64,000 bases of DNA from Hydrocarboniphaga daqingensis (GTDB taxonomy: Bacteria; Pseudomonadota; Gammaproteobacteria; Nevskiales; Nevskiaceae). This document shows, piece by piece, positions 25,694 to 35,132 of this stretch (positions are counted from its first letter, which is position 1; each line of letters opens with the position of its first letter). The position numbers and the translations under genes were made by a program. A model generated the notes under the pieces. It saw only the letters and a program-made list of their open reading frames with translations. It made no database searches and was not told the origin of the DNA. The DNA is taken from contig NZ_FQWZ01000003.1 in assembly GCF_900129825.1 (NCBI RefSeq), positions 302,353 through 366,352 on the forward strand, in the 5' to 3' direction.

Positions 25694-26218
25694 TCAGCCG
25701 TCGACCGGCTGGCGCGGCGTCGGCAGCGTCAGTTGATAGAACGCCAGATCCAGCCAGCGCCCGAACTTGAATCCGGCTTGCGTGATCGTGCCCGCATGAA
25801 CGAAGCCGAGCTTGCGGTGCAGCGCGATGCTGGCGGTGTTGTCGACATCGACGCCACCGACCATCACATGTACGTCGCGCTCGGTCGCCATGGCGATCAG
25901 CTGCTGCATCAGCTGCAAGGCCAGACCTTGGCCGCGATGCTCGCGGTGCACGTACACCGAATGCTCAACCGAATACTTGAACGCGGCCCACGCGCGGAAT
26001 GTGCCGTAGCTGGCAAAGCCGCATAGCGCGCCGCTGCGCTCGTCTTCGACGCCGATCACGGGAAAGCCGCCGGCCTGCTTGGTATCGAACCAGCTGCGCA
26101 TCGTCGCCATCGTGCGCGTCTGGTACTCGTACAACGCGGTCGAGTTCAGGATCGCGTCGTTGAAGATCGCCAGCATCGCCTCGGCGTGCTGGTCATAGGT
26201 GCAGGTCACGGTGCGCAT
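25694..26218 (-). CDS. GNAT acetyltransferase, phosphinothricin/methionine-sulfone type
   Basis: 174 residues. AIFNDAILNSTALYEYQTRT, FASYGTFRAWAAFKYSVEHSVYV, the acetyl-CoA loop R-G-Q-G-L-A, and ASIALHRKLGFVHAG follow the Bar/PAT/YncA group of GNAT enzymes, which N-acetylate L-methionine sulfone, sulfoximine or phosphinothricin. The start at 26218 (MRTVTCTYD) gives the family length. An ATG 42 nt upstream is open but unsupported. It lies 60 nt beyond the FadB-like stop in the same direction, so it may be read through from that operon, but no functional link is evident. Confidence 0.85.
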   Translation of the reverse strand: MRTVTCTYDQHAEAMLAIFNDAILNSTALYEYQTRTMATMRSWFDTKQAGGFPVIGVEDERSGALCGFASYGTFRAWAAFKYSVEHSVYVHREHRGQGLALQLMQQLIAMATERDVHVMVGGVDVDNTASIALHRKLGFVHAGTITQAGFKFGRWLDLAFYQLTLPTPRQPVDG

Positions 26219-26278
26219 GTCGGCGTTGCGTCGGGAGGTGGTCCCGACGATAGCCGACATGCGCGACCGCTGCCGCGC

Positions 26279-28456
26279 TTACGCGGCGGCGCTGACCGGC
26301 GGGTAGAAGCGCGTGCCGCTGGCAGCGCGTGCCAGCAGCCAAGGCGACGGCGTGAAGCGCGGCCCGTGGACCGCAGCCAGCGCCTGGCACTGCGCGACGA
26401 AGCGCTCGGCGCCGAGCGTGTCGATGTAGCTCAGCGTGCCGCCGGTCCAGGGCGGAAAGCCGATGCCGAGGATCGAGCCGATGTCAGCGTCGGCGGCGTT
26501 GTCGATCACTCCGTCTTCAACGCAACGCGCGGTCTCCAGCGCCATGATCGTCAAGAATCGCTGCTTGAGCTCATCGACGCCCGGCTGCTGCGGCGCCAGC
26601 GGGAACGCTTGCGCCAGGCCCGGCCACAGACGCTTGGGTGAGCCGTCGGCCGGGTAGTCGTAGAAGCCGGCGCCCTGACGACGGCCCGGTCGCTTGAGTT
26701 CGTCGACCATCTTGTCGACGACCGCGCGGCCGACCTGGCTGCGGTACTGCACCGGGACGCCATCGGCATCGTGCTGGCGTGCGATCGCCTGCTGCAGCGT
26801 CAGCGTCACTTCGTCCGACACGGCCAGCGGGCCGACCGGGAAGCCGGCTGCCTTGGCTGCGTTTTCGATCAGCGCCGGCGCGATGCCGTCGAGCAGCATG
26901 CGCTGGCCTTCCTGGACGAACGTGCCGAACACGCGGCTGGTGTAGAAGCCCGGGAAATCGTGCACGACGATCGGCGTCTTCTTCAGCTGGCCGATGTAGT
27001 CCAGTGCCTTGGCGATCGTCGCCTGCGAGGTCTGCTCGCCGACGATGATCTCGACCAGCGGCATCTTCTCGACCGGCGAGAAGAAGTGCAGGCCGATGAA
27101 CTGCTGCGGCCGGCTGCTGGCTTGGGCCAGCCCGGTGATCGGCAGCGTCGAGGTGTTGCTGCCGAACACCGCCGTGGTCGGGATCACCGCTTCGGCCTTG
27201 CGCGTCACGTCGGCCTTGATCTGCCGCTGTTCGAACACCGCTTCGACGATCAGATCACAGCCCTGCAGGTCGGCGTAGTCGGCCGTCGGCGTGATTCGCG
27301 CCAGCAGCGCGTCGATCTTGGCCTGCGTGGTGCGGCCCTTGGCCAGCGTCTTGGCTTGCATCTTGGCGATGCCGGCCTTGCCGTTGTCGGCCTGCTCGCG
27401 GGTGTTGTCGAGCAATACCACCTCGATGCCGGCCTGCGCGCTGACATGCGCGATGCCGGCGCCCATCAAGCCGGCGCCGAGCACGCCGACTTTGGCGACC
27501 GCGCCGCGCGGTACGTCACGCGGACGTGCCGACAGCTTGTCGGCAGCGGTCTTGTTGACGAACAAGGTGCGCGTCATGTTGCGCGCCACAGGACCGGCCA
27601 GCAGCTTGCCGAAGTATTTGCTTTCGATGCGCAGACCAGTGTCGATCGGCAACTGCGTGCCTTCGAACACGCAGGACATGATCGCGGTCGGCGCCGGGTA
27701 GTTGTTCTGCGTCATCGACGAGGTCAGCGCGTTGCCGGCGACGAAGGTCTGCGGTGCATGCGAGGCCATCGGCCCCGCGCCGCCCGGAATGCGGAAGTTC
27801 TTGCGGTCCCAGGGCTGCACGGCCGCGTTGTCGGCCTTGCTGAGCAGCCATTCGCGCGCACGCTGCACCAGCTCCGCCGTCGGTGCCACGGCGTGAACCA
27901 CGCCGAGCTTCAGCGCTTCAGCCGGGCGCATCGACTTGCCTTGCAGCAGCAGCGGCAAAGCCGACGGAATGCCGATCAGGCGCGGCAGGCGCTGCGTGCC
28001 GCCGCCACCGGGCAGCAGGCCGACTTTGACTTCGGGCAGGCCGATCTGCGTGCTCGGCTCGTCGCTGAGCACGCGCCAGTGACAGGCCAGCGCCAGCTCC
28101 AGGCCGCCGCCGAGCGCCACACCGTTGATCGCAGCGGCAAACGGCTTGCCGCAGGTTTCCATGCGGCGGAACAGGCTGCTGATCTGCTGCGAGGCTTGCG
28201 CGGCCTGCGTCGGCGTGATGCCGGCGTCGTAGGCGTTGACCAGGTCTTTGAGGTCGGCACCGGCAATGAAGCCGCTGCTCTTGCCGGAGGTGACCACGGC
28301 GCCTTTGATCGCGGCGTCGCTGGCGACCTGCTCCACGGCAGCGGCGAAATCGGCGTTGAACTCGGGTGCCAGCACGTTCATCGGTCGGCCGGGCAGGTCG
28401 ATCGTGATCAGGGCGATGCCGTCGGCGTCGACGGACAGCGTTAGCGTCTTGCTCAT
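26279..28456 (-). CDS. FadB/FadJ-like enoyl-CoA hydratase/3-hydroxyacyl-CoA dehydrogenase
   Basis: 725 residues. Residues 1-190 form a crotonase domain (GKSSGFIAGADLKD, INGVALGGGLELALACHWR, LPEVKVGLLPGGGGTQRLPR) with both catalytic Glu in place. Residues about 315-500 form an NAD-binding domain (VLGAGLMGAGIAHVSAQAG, GSNTSTLPI, GLHFFSPVEKMPLVEII), followed by two C-terminal dehydrogenase domains (VHDFPGFYTSR, FPPWTGGTLSY). It carries out hydration and NAD-dependent oxidation of beta-oxidation. A 20-nt gap separates it from the thiolase upstream, so both subunits of the multifunctional complex are co-made, in the order thiolase then FadB-like. Confidence 0.93.
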   Translation of the reverse strand: MSKTLTLSVDADGIALITIDLPGRPMNVLAPEFNADFAAAVEQVASDAAIKGAVVTSGKSSGFIAGADLKDLVNAYDAGITPTQAAQASQQISSLFRRMETCGKPFAAAINGVALGGGLELALACHWRVLSDEPSTQIGLPEVKVGLLPGGGGTQRLPRLIGIPSALPLLLQGKSMRPAEALKLGVVHAVAPTAELVQRAREWLLSKADNAAVQPWDRKNFRIPGGAGPMASHAPQTFVAGNALTSSMTQNNYPAPTAIMSCVFEGTQLPIDTGLRIESKYFGKLLAGPVARNMTRTLFVNKTAADKLSARPRDVPRGAVAKVGVLGAGLMGAGIAHVSAQAGIEVVLLDNTREQADNGKAGIAKMQAKTLAKGRTTQAKIDALLARITPTADYADLQGCDLIVEAVFEQRQIKADVTRKAEAVIPTTAVFGSNTSTLPITGLAQASSRPQQFIGLHFFSPVEKMPLVEIIVGEQTSQATIAKALDYIGQLKKTPIVVHDFPGFYTSRVFGTFVQEGQRMLLDGIAPALIENAAKAAGFPVGPLAVSDEVTLTLQQAIARQHDADGVPVQYRSQVGRAVVDKMVDELKRPGRRQGAGFYDYPADGSPKRLWPGLAQAFPLAPQQPGVDELKQRFLTIMALETARCVEDGVIDNAADADIGSILGIGFPPWTGGTLSYIDTLGAERFVAQCQALAAVHGPRFTPSPWLLARAASGTRFYPPVSAAA

Positions 28457-28476
28457 GTTGGGGCTCCTGTCTGGCG

Positions 28477-29685
28477 TCAGACGCGTTCGATGATGGCGGC
28501 GGTGCCCATGCCGGCACCGACGCACAAGGTGCACAGCGCGGTGCGCTTGCCGGTGCGTTCGAGTTCGTCGAGCGCGGTGCCGACGATGATCGCGCCGGTG
28601 GCGCCCAGCGGATGGCCCATTGCAATCGCGCCGCCGTTGACGTTGACCTTGTCGTGGGACACGCCCATCGCCGACATGAAGCGCAGCACGACGGACGCGA
28701 ACGCTTCGTTGACTTCGAACAGGTCGATGTCGGCCAGCGACATGCCGGCCTGGCGCAGCAGCTTCTGCGTCACCAGCGCCGGGCCGGTCAGCATGATGCA
28801 AGGCTCCGAGCCGATCGACGTGAACGCACGGACGCGCGCACGCGGCTTGAGCCCGGTCGCGCGGCCGTAGTCGGCGTTGCCGATCAGGATCGCGCAGGCG
28901 CCATCGACGATGCCGCTGGAATTGCCGCCGGTGTGTACGTGGCGGATCGACTCGACTTGCGGATAGCGCTGCTGCGCCACCGAGTCGAAGCCGCCCATCT
29001 GGCCCATCTGCTCGAACGCCGGCTTGAGCTTGCCCAGATCGGCCAGCGTGGTGCCGGGGCGCATGTGTTCATCGTGATCCAGCACGACATCGCCGATCAC
29101 GTCGCGCACCGGCACGATCGAACGCGCGAAGCGCTTTTCGGCCCAGGCCTGTGCGGCGCGGCGCTGGCTCTCGACGGCATACGCGTCGACGTCTTCACGC
29201 GACAGGCCGTCGAGCGTGGCGATCAGGTCGGCGCCGATGCCCTGCGGCACGAAGTGCACGCGCGGCGCGATCGCCGGGTCGGTCGGCCATGCGCCGCCGT
29301 CGGAGCCGATCGGCACGCGCGACATCGATTCGATGCCGCCGCCGACGACGGCCATCGACTGGCCCGCCATCACTTTGGCGGCTGCGATGTTGAACGCTTC
29401 CAGGCCCGAGGCGCAGAAGCGGTTGACCTGCACGCCGGGGATCGCATCGCCGTAGCCGGCGGCCAGCGCCGCCAGGCGCGGCAGCACCGCGCCCTGCTCG
29501 CCGATCGGCGAGACGATGCCCATCACCACGTCGTCGATCAGCTGCGTGTCGAGGGCGCTGCGGTCGCGCAGCGCCTGCAGCACCTGCGTGGCCAGCTGCA
29601 ATGGCGTGATCTCGTGTAGCGCGCCATCGGCGCGGCCCTTGCCGCGCGGCGTGCGCACGTGGTCGTAGATATAGGCGTCGGTCAT
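28477..29685 (-). CDS. Acetyl-CoA C-acyltransferase (thiolase), FadA/FadI-like
   Basis: 402 residues. The nucleophile Cys is in [15 protein letters not shown] (about residue 90). [14 protein letters not shown] holds the family Asn, and [15 protein letters not shown] with [10 protein letters not shown] near the end carry His and the second Cys. It splits 3-ketoacyl-CoA with CoA. It precedes the FadB-like gene in the same operon. The upstream gap to the divergent AraC gene holds a direct-repeat candidate operator, so this operon is probably controlled by that regulator. Confidence 0.93.
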   Translation of the reverse strand: MTDAYIYDHVRTPRGKGRADGALHEITPLQLATQVLQALRDRSALDTQLIDDVVMGIVSPIGEQGAVLPRLAALAAGYGDAIPGVQVNRFCASGLEAFNIAAAKVMAGQSMAVVGGGIESMSRVPIGSDGGAWPTDPAIAPRVHFVPQGIGADLIATLDGLSREDVDAYAVESQRRAAQAWAEKRFARSIVPVRDVIGDVVLDHDEHMRPGTTLADLGKLKPAFEQMGQMGGFDSVAQQRYPQVESIRHVHTGGNSSGIVDGACAILIGNADYGRATGLKPRARVRAFTSIGSEPCIMLTGPALVTQKLLRQAGMSLADIDLFEVNEAFASVVLRFMSAMGVSHDKVNVNGGAIAMGHPLGATGAIIVGTALDELERTGKRTALCTLCVGAGMGTAAIIERV

Positions 29686-29764
29686 GGTCAGTCCTGTGCA
29701 GTAGAGGCGCCGCTCGTCGCGGCACGGGCCGATGGTGGCGTTTGCAGCGACGGCTCTGGATGAT

Positions 29765-29796
29765 ACTTTCGGACAACCAAGTGAGACTTTCGGACA
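29765..29796. promoter_or_regulatory. Direct repeat ACTTTCGGACA, 21-bp period (candidate AraC operator)
   Basis: ACTTTCGGACA occurs at 29765-29775 and again at 29786-29796, start to start 21 bp, two helical turns. It lies in the 158-bp gap between the thiolase/FadB operon (leftward) and the AraC-type gene (rightward). AraC-family proteins bind direct repeats spaced this way, so these are good half-site candidates. Confidence 0.6.
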
Positions 29797-29843
29797 GCCG
29801 TCCGCTCGTCGATCACCCGTGCAATGCCGCCAGCGGAGTCCCG

Positions 29844-30902
29844 ATGTCGTATGCCGATGTACGCCGCAGCACCGTCAGCGCTGCGCTGCTGGTCACGCTC
29901 GCCGTGGAGCGCGGCGCCGACCGCGCGCGCTGCTTGCGCGCTACCGGCATCACCGTGGCGCAGCTGGCCGATCCCCAGGCCGAGATCGAAGCGGCGCAAG
30001 AGCTGCAGCTGATCCGCAACATCGTCAACGCGCTCGGCCCGCTGCCGGGGCTGGGCCTGGAAGCCGGCTTGCGCTATCACTTGTCCACCTATGGCCTGAC
30101 CGGCTACGCGCTGCTGAGCAGTCGCACGTTTCGCGACGCCACGCATCTGGCGATGCGCTATCTCGATTTGAGCCATGCGTTCGGCCGCTTCCGCACCGAA
30201 GCGCGCGGCAGCGATCTGCTGATCGTACTCGACGACAGCGGCCTGCCCGAAGACTTGCGCCAGTTCCTGATCGAGCGCGACTTCGCGGCCTGGGCGCAAG
30301 CCGCGCTGGAGATCCGCCCCGGTGGGTTTCCGGCGCGCTATGCCAACTTTGCGTTTCCGCGACCGGTCTATGCCAGCCGCTTCGACCGGCTGTGCGGCGT
30401 GCGACCGAGCTTTGGTGCCGCACGCAACGAATTGCTGCTCGACGCGGCCACGCTCGACGCGCCGCTGCCGATGGCCGATCCGGCGATTGCACGCCTGTGC
30501 GAGGCGCAGTGCCGTCATTTGCTGGCGCGGCGCCGCGTCCGGGGCGGTGTCGCCGGCGAAGTGCGCGACCTGCTGCTGCGCACGCCGGCGGCGATGCCGT
30601 CGATGGAAGACGTCGCGGCGCGGCTGCACTTGTCGAGTCGCAGCTTACGGCGGCGCTTGATCGACGAGGGCACCTCGTTCCGCGCACTGATTGACGAAGT
30701 GCGTCAGGCCATTGCCGAAGAACTGCTGACCACCGGGCGGATGAAGCTGGCCGAAGTCGCCGAGCGTCTCGGCTATGCCGAGCCGGCGCCGTTCATCACC
30801 GCGTTTCGTCGCTGGCGCGGCCAGTCGCCGACGCAGTACCGGCAACTGCATCAGCGCGAACTCGATGCACTGGCCGCCGTCGGCGCGCGCCGACGCGGCT
30901 GA
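29844..30902 (+). CDS. AraC-family transcriptional regulator
   Basis: 352 residues from the ATG preceded by GGAG. An upstream in-frame ATG (29742) would put the direct-repeat operator inside the gene and is rejected. The N-terminal about 190 residues fit the Arabinose_bd-type (PF12625) domain ([29 protein letters not shown]). The C-terminal about 90 residues form the double helix-turn-helix ([20 protein letters not shown], then [30 protein letters not shown]). Regulators of this OruR/ArgR-like type often sense small acids or acyl compounds. It is divergent from the thiolase/FadB operon and convergent with the CoA-transferase genes, so control of fatty-acid or related catabolism is inferred. 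Confidence 0.9.
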   Translation: MSYADVRRSTVSAALLVTLAVERGADRARCLRATGITVAQLADPQAEIEAAQELQLIRNIVNALGPLPGLGLEAGLRYHLSTYGLTGYALLSSRTFRDATHLAMRYLDLSHAFGRFRTEARGSDLLIVLDDSGLPEDLRQFLIERDFAAWAQAALEIRPGGFPARYANFAFPRPVYASRFDRLCGVRPSFGAARNELLLDAATLDAPLPMADPAIARLCEAQCRHLLARRRVRGGVAGEVRDLLLRTPAAMPSMEDVAARLHLSSRSLRRRLIDEGTSFRALIDEVRQAIAEELLTTGRMKLAEVAERLGYAEPAPFITAFRRWRGQSPTQYRQLHQRELDALAAVGARRRG

Positions 30903-30908
30903 AGCCAA

Positions 30909-31562
30909 TCAGGTCGCGGCCGTCAAAGCGACCTTGAAGTGCGCTTCGGTTGCCTGGCGCACCTGGTCCAGCGTGACGCCGTCAGCCAGCTCGATCAGCG
31001 TCGCGCCGCTGCCTTTGCGGTCGATCGCGAACACCGCCAGATCGGTGATCAGCAGATCGACGACGCCCTTGCCGGTCAGTGGCAACGCACACTGACGCTT
31101 GAATTTCGGTGCTCCGTTCTTTTCGGTGTGCTCCATGACGACCACCACGCGGCGCACGCCGGCAACCAGATCCATCGCGCCGCCCATGCCCTTGATCATC
31201 TTGCCGGGCACCATCCAGTTGGCGAGATCGCCGTTTTCGGCCACCTGCATCGCGCCGAGTATCGACAGATCGATGTGGCCGCCGCGGATCATCGCGAAGC
31301 TGTCGGCGCTGGAGAAATAGCTGGTGTGCTTGAGTTCGGTGATCGTCTGCTTGCCGGCATTGATCAAGTCGGCATCGACTTCGTCGTCGTACGGGAACGG
31401 CCCCATGCCGAGCATGCCGTTCTCGCTCTGCAAAGTGACGGCGATGCCGTCCGGGATCAGGTTGGCGACCAGCGTCGGGATGCCGATGCCGAGGTTGACG
31501 TAGTAGCCGTCCTGCAACTCGCGTGCGGCGCGCGCGGCCATCTGTTCTCGGGACCATGCCAT
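30909..31562 (-). CDS. 3-oxoacid CoA-transferase, subunit B
   Basis: 217 residues starting [35 protein letters not shown] and the catalytic-Glu block [12 protein letters not shown] are present, then [23 protein letters not shown]. This is the small-subunit pattern of ScoB/AtoA-type succinyl- or acetoacetyl-CoA transferases. The ATG follows GGAG and lies 1 nt after the subunit A stop. CoA is moved between an acyl-CoA donor and an acid such as acetoacetate, via a gamma-glutamyl-CoA at the Glu. Length is normal. Confidence 0.92.
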   Translation of the reverse strand: MAWSREQMAARAARELQDGYYVNLGIGIPTLVANLIPDGIAVTLQSENGMLGMGPFPYDDEVDADLINAGKQTITELKHTSYFSSADSFAMIRGGHIDLSILGAMQVAENGDLANWMVPGKMIKGMGGAMDLVAGVRRVVVVMEHTEKNGAPKFKRQCALPLTGKGVVDLLITDLAVFAIDRKGSGATLIELADGVTLDQVRQATEAHFKVALTAAT

Positions 31563-31563
31563 G

Positions 31564-32286
31564 TCAGTTCTCCTGTGCCGGCGTCGCGCGCGGTCGTGTC
31601 GTCCTTCGCTCGATGTGCTTGACGTAGTGTGTGCCGACACAGAGGCGATCGACATAGATGCCCGGCGTGTGGATCTGGTCGGGGTCCAGTTCGCCGGGCT
31701 CGACCAGGATCTCGACTTCGGCGATCGTCAGCTTGCCGGCCGTCGCGATCATCGGATTGAAGTTGCGCGCGGTCTTGCGATACACGAGGTTGCCTTCGGT
31801 GTCGCCTTTCCAGGCCTTCACCAATGACACGTCGGCGACCAGGCCGGTTTCCATCACGTACCAGTCGCCGTTGAACTGCCGGGTTTCCTTGCCTTCGGCC
31901 ACCGCCGTGCCATAGCCGGTGCGCGTGTAGAACGCCGCGATACCGGCACCGCCGGCGCGGATGCGCTCGGCCAGCGTGCCCTGCGGGTTGAACTCGATCT
32001 CGACGCCACCGCTCATGTACAGCTGTTCGAGAATCTTGTTTTCGCCGACGTACGACGCCAGCACCTTGCTGATCTGGCCGTTGGCCAGCACCGCCCACAT
32101 GCCGTGATCGTCGGCACCGACGTTGTTGCCGATCACCGTCAGTTGCTTGACGCCGCTATCGCGCAGCGCGGTGATCAAGTGCTCCGGCACGCCGCAGAGC
32201 CCAAAGCCGCCGGCCATGATCGTCATGCCGTCGCGAACCATGCCGTGCAGCGCGGCCTGCGCATCGGGATAAACCTTGGATTTCAT
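31564..32286 (-). CDS. 3-oxoacid CoA-transferase, subunit A
   Basis: 240 residues starting [39 protein letters not shown] and [14 protein letters not shown] are the ScoA/AtoD signatures, and [20 protein letters not shown] with [14 protein letters not shown] close the fold. It has a GGAGG ribosome site. It precedes subunit B by 1 nt, so the two form one heteromeric enzyme. The frame is open upstream to 32358, but the family start and ribosome site fix 32286. The pair sits among beta-oxidation genes and would supply or salvage CoA for ketone-body or dicarboxylate-type acids. Confidence 0.92.
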   Translation of the reverse strand: MKSKVYPDAQAALHGMVRDGMTIMAGGFGLCGVPEHLITALRDSGVKQLTVIGNNVGADDHGMWAVLANGQISKVLASYVGENKILEQLYMSGGVEIEFNPQGTLAERIRAGGAGIAAFYTRTGYGTAVAEGKETRQFNGDWYVMETGLVADVSLVKAWKGDTEGNLVYRKTARNFNPMIATAGKLTIAEVEILVEPGELDPDQIHTPGIYVDRLCVGTHYVKHIERRTTRPRATPAQEN

Positions 32287-32303
32287 CGTCGCCTCCGGTG
32301 AAT

Positions 32304-32319
32304 GACGACGCGCGTCGTC
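32304..32319. promoter_or_regulatory. 16-bp perfect palindrome upstream of CoA-transferase
   Basis: GACGACGC|GCGTCGTC is a perfect 16-bp palindrome, 18 bp before the subunit A start codon in the 206-bp divergent gap to the MaoC gene. Placement between promoter and ribosome site suits a repressor operator. Chance is possible in this GC-rich DNA. Confidence 0.4.
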
Positions 32320-32492
32320 GATCGGAATGCCGGCTTGCATCGCCTTGCAGCGTCTCATTACAGCGCTGGCGTCGCGTCTGAGCGTCGCGTCGTTTGCGCT
32401 GCCGAATCGGGTCTATCAATACTAGCAACGAATCACGACCGGCTGCGCCGTGGCCCGGCGGCGGTACGACGAGCATCCCTGGAGAGATCGCA

Positions 32493-32957
32493 ATGCCCGG
32501 TGTCTATTTCGACGAAATGAAGGTTGGCCAGCGCTTCGTACATCCGATCCGTCGCACGATCACCGAAGCCGACAACGTCTGGTTCAGCGCCATCACCCAC
32601 AACCCGGCGTATCTGCATCTGGACGAGGAGTATTGCCGCGAACACACCGAGTTCGGCACGCGCATCGTCAACAGTGCGTTCACGCTGGGCTTGATCGTCG
32701 GGATCTCGGTCAATGACACCACGCATGGCACCGCGGTGGCGAACCTGGGCTGGGACGAGGTGCGCTTTCCCAAGCCCTTGTTTCACGGCGACACGGTGCG
32801 TGTCGAAACCGAGGTGCTGCAACTGCGCGAAAGCAAGTCACGGCCCAATGCGGGCGTCGTCGAGTTCATCCATCGGGCCTACAACCAGAAGAACGAACTG
32901 GTGGCCCACTGCCGGCGCAGCGCGCTGCAGCTCAAGCGTCCGGTCGCCAGCGACTGA
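32493..32957 (+). CDS. MaoC-like hot-dog dehydratase
   Basis: 154 residues starting MPGVYFDEMKVGQRFVHP. The hydratase-2 pattern is clear: AITHNPAYLHLDEEY with the N-P-x-H-x-D core of the (R)-hydratase motif, and later LGWDEVRFPKPLFHGDTVRV. It hydrates an enoyl-CoA to an (R)-3-hydroxyacyl-CoA, or as in mesaconyl-CoA hydratase (Mch) acts on branched acids. GGAGAG precedes the ATG. It is divergent from the CoA-transferase and convergent with the CitE-like lyase. The pairing of MaoC and CitE-like genes is common in the methylaspartate, ethylmalonyl-CoA and itaconate-type routes, so a C4/C5 dicarboxyl-CoA substrate is plausible. Confidence 0.85.
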   Translation: MPGVYFDEMKVGQRFVHPIRRTITEADNVWFSAITHNPAYLHLDEEYCREHTEFGTRIVNSAFTLGLIVGISVNDTTHGTAVANLGWDEVRFPKPLFHGDTVRVETEVLQLRESKSRPNAGVVEFIHRAYNQKNELVAHCRRSALQLKRPVASD

Positions 32958-32973
32958 GGCCGCAGTCGCGCTG

Positions 32974-33831
32974 TCAGCGTGCCAGGATGCGCCGCGCTGA
33001 CTTCAGGTGCGGCACGTCATACATCTTGCCGTCGATCGCAACCGCGCCAGCGCCGCTGGCAAATGCATCGACGATGCGCTGTGCGAGTTCGCGCTCCGCG
33101 GCCGTCGGTGTGAAGGCCTCGTTGATGATCGCGACTTGGTCCGGGTGGATCGCCATGCGTCCGGTGAAGCCGTCGTAGCGTGATTCCAGGCACGAGCGGC
33201 GCAAGCCATCGAGGTTCTTGAAGTCGACATAGACGGTGTCGAGCGCTTCGACGCCCAGCGCATGGGCGGCCAGCAGGCATTGCGAGCGCGCGTAGTCATA
33301 CATGCTGCGCCAGGCACCACCCGGCAAGCGCGGTTCGCCGGCACCCAGCGCCGCACTGAGGTCTTCGGCGCCCCAGGTGATCGCTTGTATGCGCGGATGA
33401 GCCTGCTTGACCAGCTCGCTGAGCCTCAGCACCGCAGCCGGCGTTTCGGTGACGATCGCGGTGATGCGAATCTGGCCCTGAGTCAGGCCGTGCTCGCTCT
33501 CCAGCGCATCGAGATAGTGGCCGACGATCGCCACGTCCTCCGGCCCGCGAATCTTCGGCAGCAGGATGCCGGCCGGACGCGCCGGCACGACCATCGCCAG
33601 GTCTTTCAGCAACTCGCCCGATTGCAGATCGTTGACGCGGACCCAGATCGCGTCGCGCGCAGCGGCGTGAGCCGCGAGGTAGTCGCGCATCTGGGCGCGG
33701 GCGGCCGGCTTGCGTTCCGGCAGCACGGCGTCTTCGAGGTCGAGTACCAGTGCATCGGCACCGGCGCCCGATGCCTTGGCGAGCTTGCGCTCGCTGTCGG
33801 CAGGAACGAACAGCGTCGAACGGATCATCAC
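32974..33831 (-). CDS. CitE/HpcH-family CoA ester lyase
   Basis: 285 residues. The N-terminus RSTLFVPADSERKLAKASGAGADALVL is the CitE opening, followed by DLEDAVLPERKPAAR with the metal-binding acids, then WVRVNDLQSG, LPKI, VTETPAAVLRL and WGAEDLSAALG. The size is that of citramalyl-, malyl- or beta-methylmalyl-CoA lyases. It cleaves a hydroxy-dicarboxyl-CoA to acyl-CoA and a 2-oxoacid. It follows a thiolase on the same strand (28 nt gap) and faces the MaoC gene across 16 bp. The substrate, for example (R)- or (S)-citramalyl-CoA, is not decidable from sequence. Confidence 0.88.
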   Translation of the reverse strand: MMIRSTLFVPADSERKLAKASGAGADALVLDLEDAVLPERKPAARAQMRDYLAAHAAARDAIWVRVNDLQSGELLKDLAMVVPARPAGILLPKIRGPEDVAIVGHYLDALESEHGLTQGQIRITAIVTETPAAVLRLSELVKQAHPRIQAITWGAEDLSAALGAGEPRLPGGAWRSMYDYARSQCLLAAHALGVEALDTVYVDFKNLDGLRRSCLESRYDGFTGRMAIHPDQVAIINEAFTPTAAERELAQRIVDAFASGAGAVAIDGKMYDVPHLKSARRILAR

Positions 33832-33859
33832 GATGCTCCGGGTCGGCGCAGCGGCGGAA

Positions 33860-35044
33860 TCAGACGCGCTCGTAGACGATCGCGATGCCCTGACCGCCGC
33901 CGATGCACATCGTCGTCAGACCGTAGCGGCCGCGCGTGCGCTGCAGTTCGTGGATCAGCTTGGTCGCCAGGATCACGCCGGTCGCCCCGACCGGATGACC
34001 GAGCGAGATACCCGAGCCGTTCGGATTGACCTTGGCCGGATCCATGTCCAGCTCCTTGCTGACCGCGCAGGCCTGCGCCGCAAAGGCTTCGTTGGATTCG
34101 ATCACGTCGAGATCCTTAACGCCGAGGCCCGCGCGCTGCAGCGCGATGCGCGTGGCCGGCACCGGGCCGATGCCCATGTAAGCCGGATCGACGCCCGCAT
34201 GGCCGTAGCTGACGATGCGCGCCAGCGGGATCAGGCCCAGCTCCTTGACCTTGTCGCCGCTGGCCAGCACGACGGCACCGGCGCCGTCGTTGATGCCCGA
34301 GGCATTGCCGGCCGTGACCAGGCCGTCCTTCTTGAACACCGGCTTCATCTTGGCCAGCTGCTCCAGCGTGACGCTGGCGCGGACGTTTTCATCGGTTTCG
34401 AAGACTTCGACGCCTTTGCGCGTGGCGATCTGCACCGGCACGATCTGCGACGAGAAGCGACCTTCGGCGATCGCTTGCGCGGCGCGGCGCTGGCTCTCCA
34501 CCGACACCGCGTCCTGCATTTCGCGCGTGATGCCGTAGCGCTCGGCAACGTTTTCGGCAGTGATGCCCATGTGGAACTTCTGGAACGGGTCGTGAAGGAT
34601 GCCGAGCATGTAGTCGATCATCTGGATGTCGCCCATGCGGCCGCCCCAGCGTGCCTGCGTCGACAGATACGGCCCGCGGCTCATCGACTCGGCGCCGGCG
34701 GCAATTGCCACGCCGGTTTCGCCGAGCAGCAACGCCTGCGTCGCCGACACGATCGCCTGCAGGCCCGAGCCGCACAGACGGTTGACGTTGAACGCGGGCG
34801 TTTCGATCGGCACGCCGGCGTTGATCGCCGCGACGCGGCCGAGGTAGGCGTCGCGTGCCTCGGTCGGGATCACGTTGCCCATGACGACGTGTCCGACCTG
34901 GTCGGCCGACACGCCGGAGCGCTGGATCGCGGCCTTGACGGCGGTGGTCGCAAGATCGGCGAGGGCAACATCCTTGAGGCTGCCACCAAAGCTACCAATC
35001 GCGGTACGAGCGGCCGAGACGACGAAGACATCAGGCTTGGACAT
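33860..35044 (-). CDS. Acetyl-CoA acetyltransferase (thiolase)
   Basis: 394 residues, typical of biosynthetic-type thiolases (BktB/PhaA/AtoB). Motifs are VNRLCGSGLQAIVSATQ with the nucleophilic Cys near residue 90, ESNEAFAAQACAVSKELD, and NGSGISLGHPVGATG then TMCIGGGQGIA with the second Cys. It condenses or cleaves acetyl-CoA units or 3-ketoacyl-CoA. The true start is at 35044 (MSKPDVFVVS). The open frame extends 19 codons upstream without family similarity. It lies downstream of the RND gene (88 nt) and upstream of the CitE-like lyase. Confidence 0.93.
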   Translation of the reverse strand: MSKPDVFVVSAARTAIGSFGGSLKDVALADLATTAVKAAIQRSGVSADQVGHVVMGNVIPTEARDAYLGRVAAINAGVPIETPAFNVNRLCGSGLQAIVSATQALLLGETGVAIAAGAESMSRGPYLSTQARWGGRMGDIQMIDYMLGILHDPFQKFHMGITAENVAERYGITREMQDAVSVESQRRAAQAIAEGRFSSQIVPVQIATRKGVEVFETDENVRASVTLEQLAKMKPVFKKDGLVTAGNASGINDGAGAVVLASGDKVKELGLIPLARIVSYGHAGVDPAYMGIGPVPATRIALQRAGLGVKDLDVIESNEAFAAQACAVSKELDMDPAKVNPNGSGISLGHPVGATGVILATKLIHELQRTRGRYGLTTMCIGGGQGIAIVYERV

Positions 35045-35132
35045 GAGCAATTCCGTTTGGGACGAGTAGGAGAGGGCGCATCGACGCGCCGGTGGTGTCA
35101 ATTGTAGCCACTGCGGTCTGGCCCGGTGCTGA

